From assembly GCA_016791285.1 (NCBI GenBank), contig JAEUMX010000049.1:1-7574 (forward strand): a DNA stretch of 7,574 bases. Reading direction: 5' to 3'. The notes below the pieces were generated by a model, which was not told the origin of the DNA, searched no databases, and saw only the letters and a program-made list of their open reading frames with translations. Position 1 is the stretch's first letter. Each line of letters starts with the position of its first letter. Shown piece after piece: positions 5,543 through 7,574 of the stretch. The DNA comes from Burkholderiales bacterium (GTDB lineage: Bacteria; Pseudomonadota; Gammaproteobacteria; Burkholderiales; JAEUMW01). A program made the translations under genes and the position numbers.

Positions 5543-7574
5543 CTAACTCTCCACGATGGACGGCACGCCAGCGTCGTACATCGCCGCCAGTCCCTCGTGC
5601 GGCTCGAGATCGGGATCGCTCGCAACCGGCACTGCCGACACTTTCCAGATGTCCTTGCAATACTCCAGCACCGCGCGATCGGACGAGAACCTGCCCATGC
5701 GCGCGACATTCAGGATCGACATCCGGGTCCAGCGCGGGACATCGTGGTAGGCGCGCTGCACGTCCTGCTGGCAGCCGACGTAAGCGGCATAGTCGGCCAG
5801 CACCAGATACGGATCGTGGTCGATCAGACTATCGACCAGCGGCCGGAACATCTCCGCGTCGCCGCCCGAGAAGGCACCGCTGTGGATCTGATCCAGGGCT
5901 TCGCGCAGTTCCGGGTCGCGCTCGTAGATGTCATGCGGCCTGTAGCCTTCGCGCACGACGCGGTGCACGTCGGCCGAGGTCAGTCCGAACAGGAAGAAGT
6001 TTTCTGCACCCACCGCCTCGCGGATCTCGACGTTCGCGCCATCCAGCGTGCCGATCGTGAGCGCGCCGTTCATGGCGAACTTCATGTTGCCGGTGCCCGA
6101 GGCTTCCTTGCCGGCGGTGGAGATCTGTTCCGACAGGTCGGCCGCGGGGTAGACGAGCTGTGCGTTCTTCACGTTGAAGTTGGGCAGAAACACGACCTTG
6201 AGGTGCCTGCTCACCACGGGATCGTTGTTCACGACGTCGGCCAGTGAGTTGACGAGCTTGATGATGAGCTTCGCCATCGTGTAATTCGGTGCGGCCTTGC
6301 CGGCGAAGATCACGGTGCGCGACCCGTGCGCAGCCCCCGGGAGGCGGCGGATGCGGTTGTAGAGCGTGATCACGTGCAGCAGGTTGAGATGCTGCCGCTT
6401 GTATTCGTGGATGCGCTTGGCCTGGATGTCGAACATCGAATCAGGGTCCACGGCGATACCCGTCTCGCGCTGGATCAGGTGCGCGAGATTGACCTTCGCC
6501 TCGCGTTTCACCCGTCGCCAGTCGTCCTGAAAACCGGCCTCCTGCGCGAACGCCTCCAGCCGACGTGCATCGCCCAGATCGGTGATCCATCCGGTCCCGA
6601 TGCGGTCGACCATCAGGCGTGCGAGACCGGGGTTGGCGAGCACGATGAAGCGGCGTGGCGTAACCCCGTTGGTCTTGTTGCTGAATTTCTCCGGCCACAG
6701 TTCGTGGAAATCGCGCAACGTTTCCTGCTCGAGCAGCTCGGTGTGCAGGGCGGCAACACCGTTGATGGCATGGCAGCCGACGCACGCGAGGTTCGCCATG
6801 CGCACGCGCGGCTCGCCATGGTTGTCGATCAGGGACAGCCGCTGGACACGCGCCTCGTCAGCGGGGTAGCGCGCGCGCACCTCGTCCAGGAAACGGCGGT
6901 TGATCTCGAAGATGAGCTCCAAGTGCCGCGGCAGCAGCCGGGCGAAGAGTGCGAGCGGCCAGGTCTCGAGCGCCTCGGGCAGGAGCGTATGGTTGGTGTA
7001 GCCGAACGTGCGGCGCGTGATGTCCCAGGCCGGCTCCCACTCCAGGTCGTACTCGTCCAGCAGGAGACGCATCAGTTCCACCACGGCCATGGCGGGGTGG
7101 GTGTCGTTCAACTGCACGGCATACTTCTCGGAAAAGCGCTCGATTGCGCTCTCGCCCTGGAAGAAGATGCGCAGCATGTCGCGCAGCGAGCACGAAACGA
7201 AGAAGTACTGCTGCTGCAGGCGCAAGGCCTTGCCGGCCTCGGGTTCGTCGTTCGGGTAGAGCACTTTCGAGATCGTTTCCGAGCCGATCTTATTGCTCAC
7301 CGCGCCGTAATAGTCGCCGCGATTGAAGGCCTGCAGATCGAACGACTCGCAGGCTTCCGCCTTCCACAGCCGCAGCAGATTCGCGGTGCCGACGCCGTAC
7401 CCCGGGATCGGCGTGTCGCAGGCAACACCCCGGATCACACTGTCCGGCACCCAGGTGGTGCGGAATCGCCCGTCGGCCTCGAACCTGCCTTCGGTGTGCC
7501 CGTGCAGCTTGACCTCGAAGGCGACCTCGGGGCGCACGATCTCCCAGGGATTGCCGAAGCGCAGCCAGTTGTCC
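5543..7574 (-). CDS. glgP: Glycogen/alpha-glucan phosphorylase, C-terminal 676 codons
   Basis: This PLP-dependent GT35 enzyme releases glucose-1-phosphate from the non-reducing ends of alpha-1,4-glucans in the cytoplasm. The reading frame runs off the right edge: the first visible residues [12 protein letters not shown] are internal family sequence, so roughly 130-170 N-terminal residues are missing (the family is usually 800-850). Conserved blocks include [62 protein letters not shown], and AGKAAPNY. The PLP block is [16 protein letters not shown], whose Lys, encoded at 6082-6080, forms the Schiff base. TLDGANVEI follows it. The body ends around [14 protein letters not shown], where related enzymes normally stop, and about 26 extra, partly acidic residues follow. 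The sequence does not separate glgP from malP-type phosphorylases; glgP is the conservative name. lhr follows on the same strand after 115 bases with no visible terminator, so read-through transcription is possible. Confidence 0.96.
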   Translation of the reverse strand, partial: DNWLRFGNPWEIVRPEVAFEVKLHGHTEGRFEADGRFRTTWVPDSVIRGVACDTPIPGYGVGTANLLRLWKAEACESFDLQAFNRGDYYGAVSNKIGSETISKVLYPNDEPEAGKALRLQQQYFFVSCSLRDMLRIFFQGESAIERFSEKYAVQLNDTHPAMAVVELMRLLLDEYDLEWEPAWDITRRTFGYTNHTLLPEALETWPLALFARLLPRHLELIFEINRRFLDEVRARYPADEARVQRLSLIDNHGEPRVRMANLACVGCHAINGVAALHTELLEQETLRDFHELWPEKFSNKTNGVTPRRFIVLANPGLARLMVDRIGTGWITDLGDARRLEAFAQEAGFQDDWRRVKREAKVNLAHLIQRETGIAVDPDSMFDIQAKRIHEYKRQHLNLLHVITLYNRIRRLPGAAHGSRTVIFAGKAAPNYTMAKLIIKLVNSLADVVNNDPVVSRHLKVVFLPNFNVKNAQLVYPAADLSEQISTAGKEASGTGNMKFAMNGALTIGTLDGANVEIREAVGAENFFLFGLTSADVHRVVREGYRPHDIYERDPELREALDQIHSGAFSGGDAEMFRPLVDSLIDHDPYLVLADYAAYVGCQQDVQRAYHDVPRWTRMSILNVARMGRFSSDRAVLEYCKDIWKVSAVPVASDPDLEPHEGLAAMYDAGVPSIVES

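Noticed and set aside
5428..5709. 94-codon N-terminal extension of Lhr
   Set aside because: Most of it lies inside the coding sequence of the phosphorylase in another frame, and its residues do not resemble Lhr. The family similarity begins just after ATG 5427 (FHPAVQAWF).
1..7574. CRISPR arrays, tRNA or rRNA genes, riboswitches
   Set aside because: No regularly spaced repeats, no cloverleaf with a CCA-type acceptor and no recognisable rRNA or riboswitch core were seen on either strand by eye.

Overview
The window looks like chromosomal DNA from a GC-rich proteobacterium. The two large genes on the right are ordinary bacterial housekeeping or repair genes with strong GC bias (42/60 and 46/60 G+C in two hand-counted lines of lhr). 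The first kilobase is clearly less GC-rich (33/60 and 34/60 in two counted lines) and holds only very small genes of accessory character. The proteobacterial assignment is an inference from composition and protein style; no rRNA or other marker is present.

Layout, left to right. (1) Positions 1-69, minus strand: the first 23 codons of a gene that runs off the left edge, with a good Shine-Dalgarno sequence. Its opening residues resemble a widespread multi-copy hypothetical protein family that I associate with mobile elements. (2) Positions 70-205: a divergent intergenic region with a short CCGGC/GCCGG hairpin; no convincing promoter was found. (3) Positions 206-531, plus strand: two tightly packed membrane miniproteins, a 75-aa two-helix protein with a TTG start and a 31-aa single-helix protein. 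(4) Positions 618-1038, plus strand: two different HicB-like antitoxin-type proteins in tandem, with no HicA toxin gene anywhere in the window. (5) Positions 1069-5427, minus strand: a complete long-form Lhr helicase of 1452 aa, tail-to-tail with the HicB pair across about 30 bases. (6) Positions 5543-7574, minus strand: the C-terminal 676 codons of an alpha-glucan (glycogen) phosphorylase; its N-terminus lies beyond the right edge.

How the parts work together: glgP and lhr point the same way with a 115-base gap and may be co-transcribed, but no functional link is evident. The 1-1040 segment reads as a small accessory islet beside the conserved lhr-glgP block, with small membrane proteins, toxin-free HicB-type genes and a possible mobile-element gene. 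The candidates most worth following up are the two-gene membrane miniprotein unit and the orphan tandem HicB pair. The many long reading frames antisense to lhr are artefacts of high GC and are not annotated.
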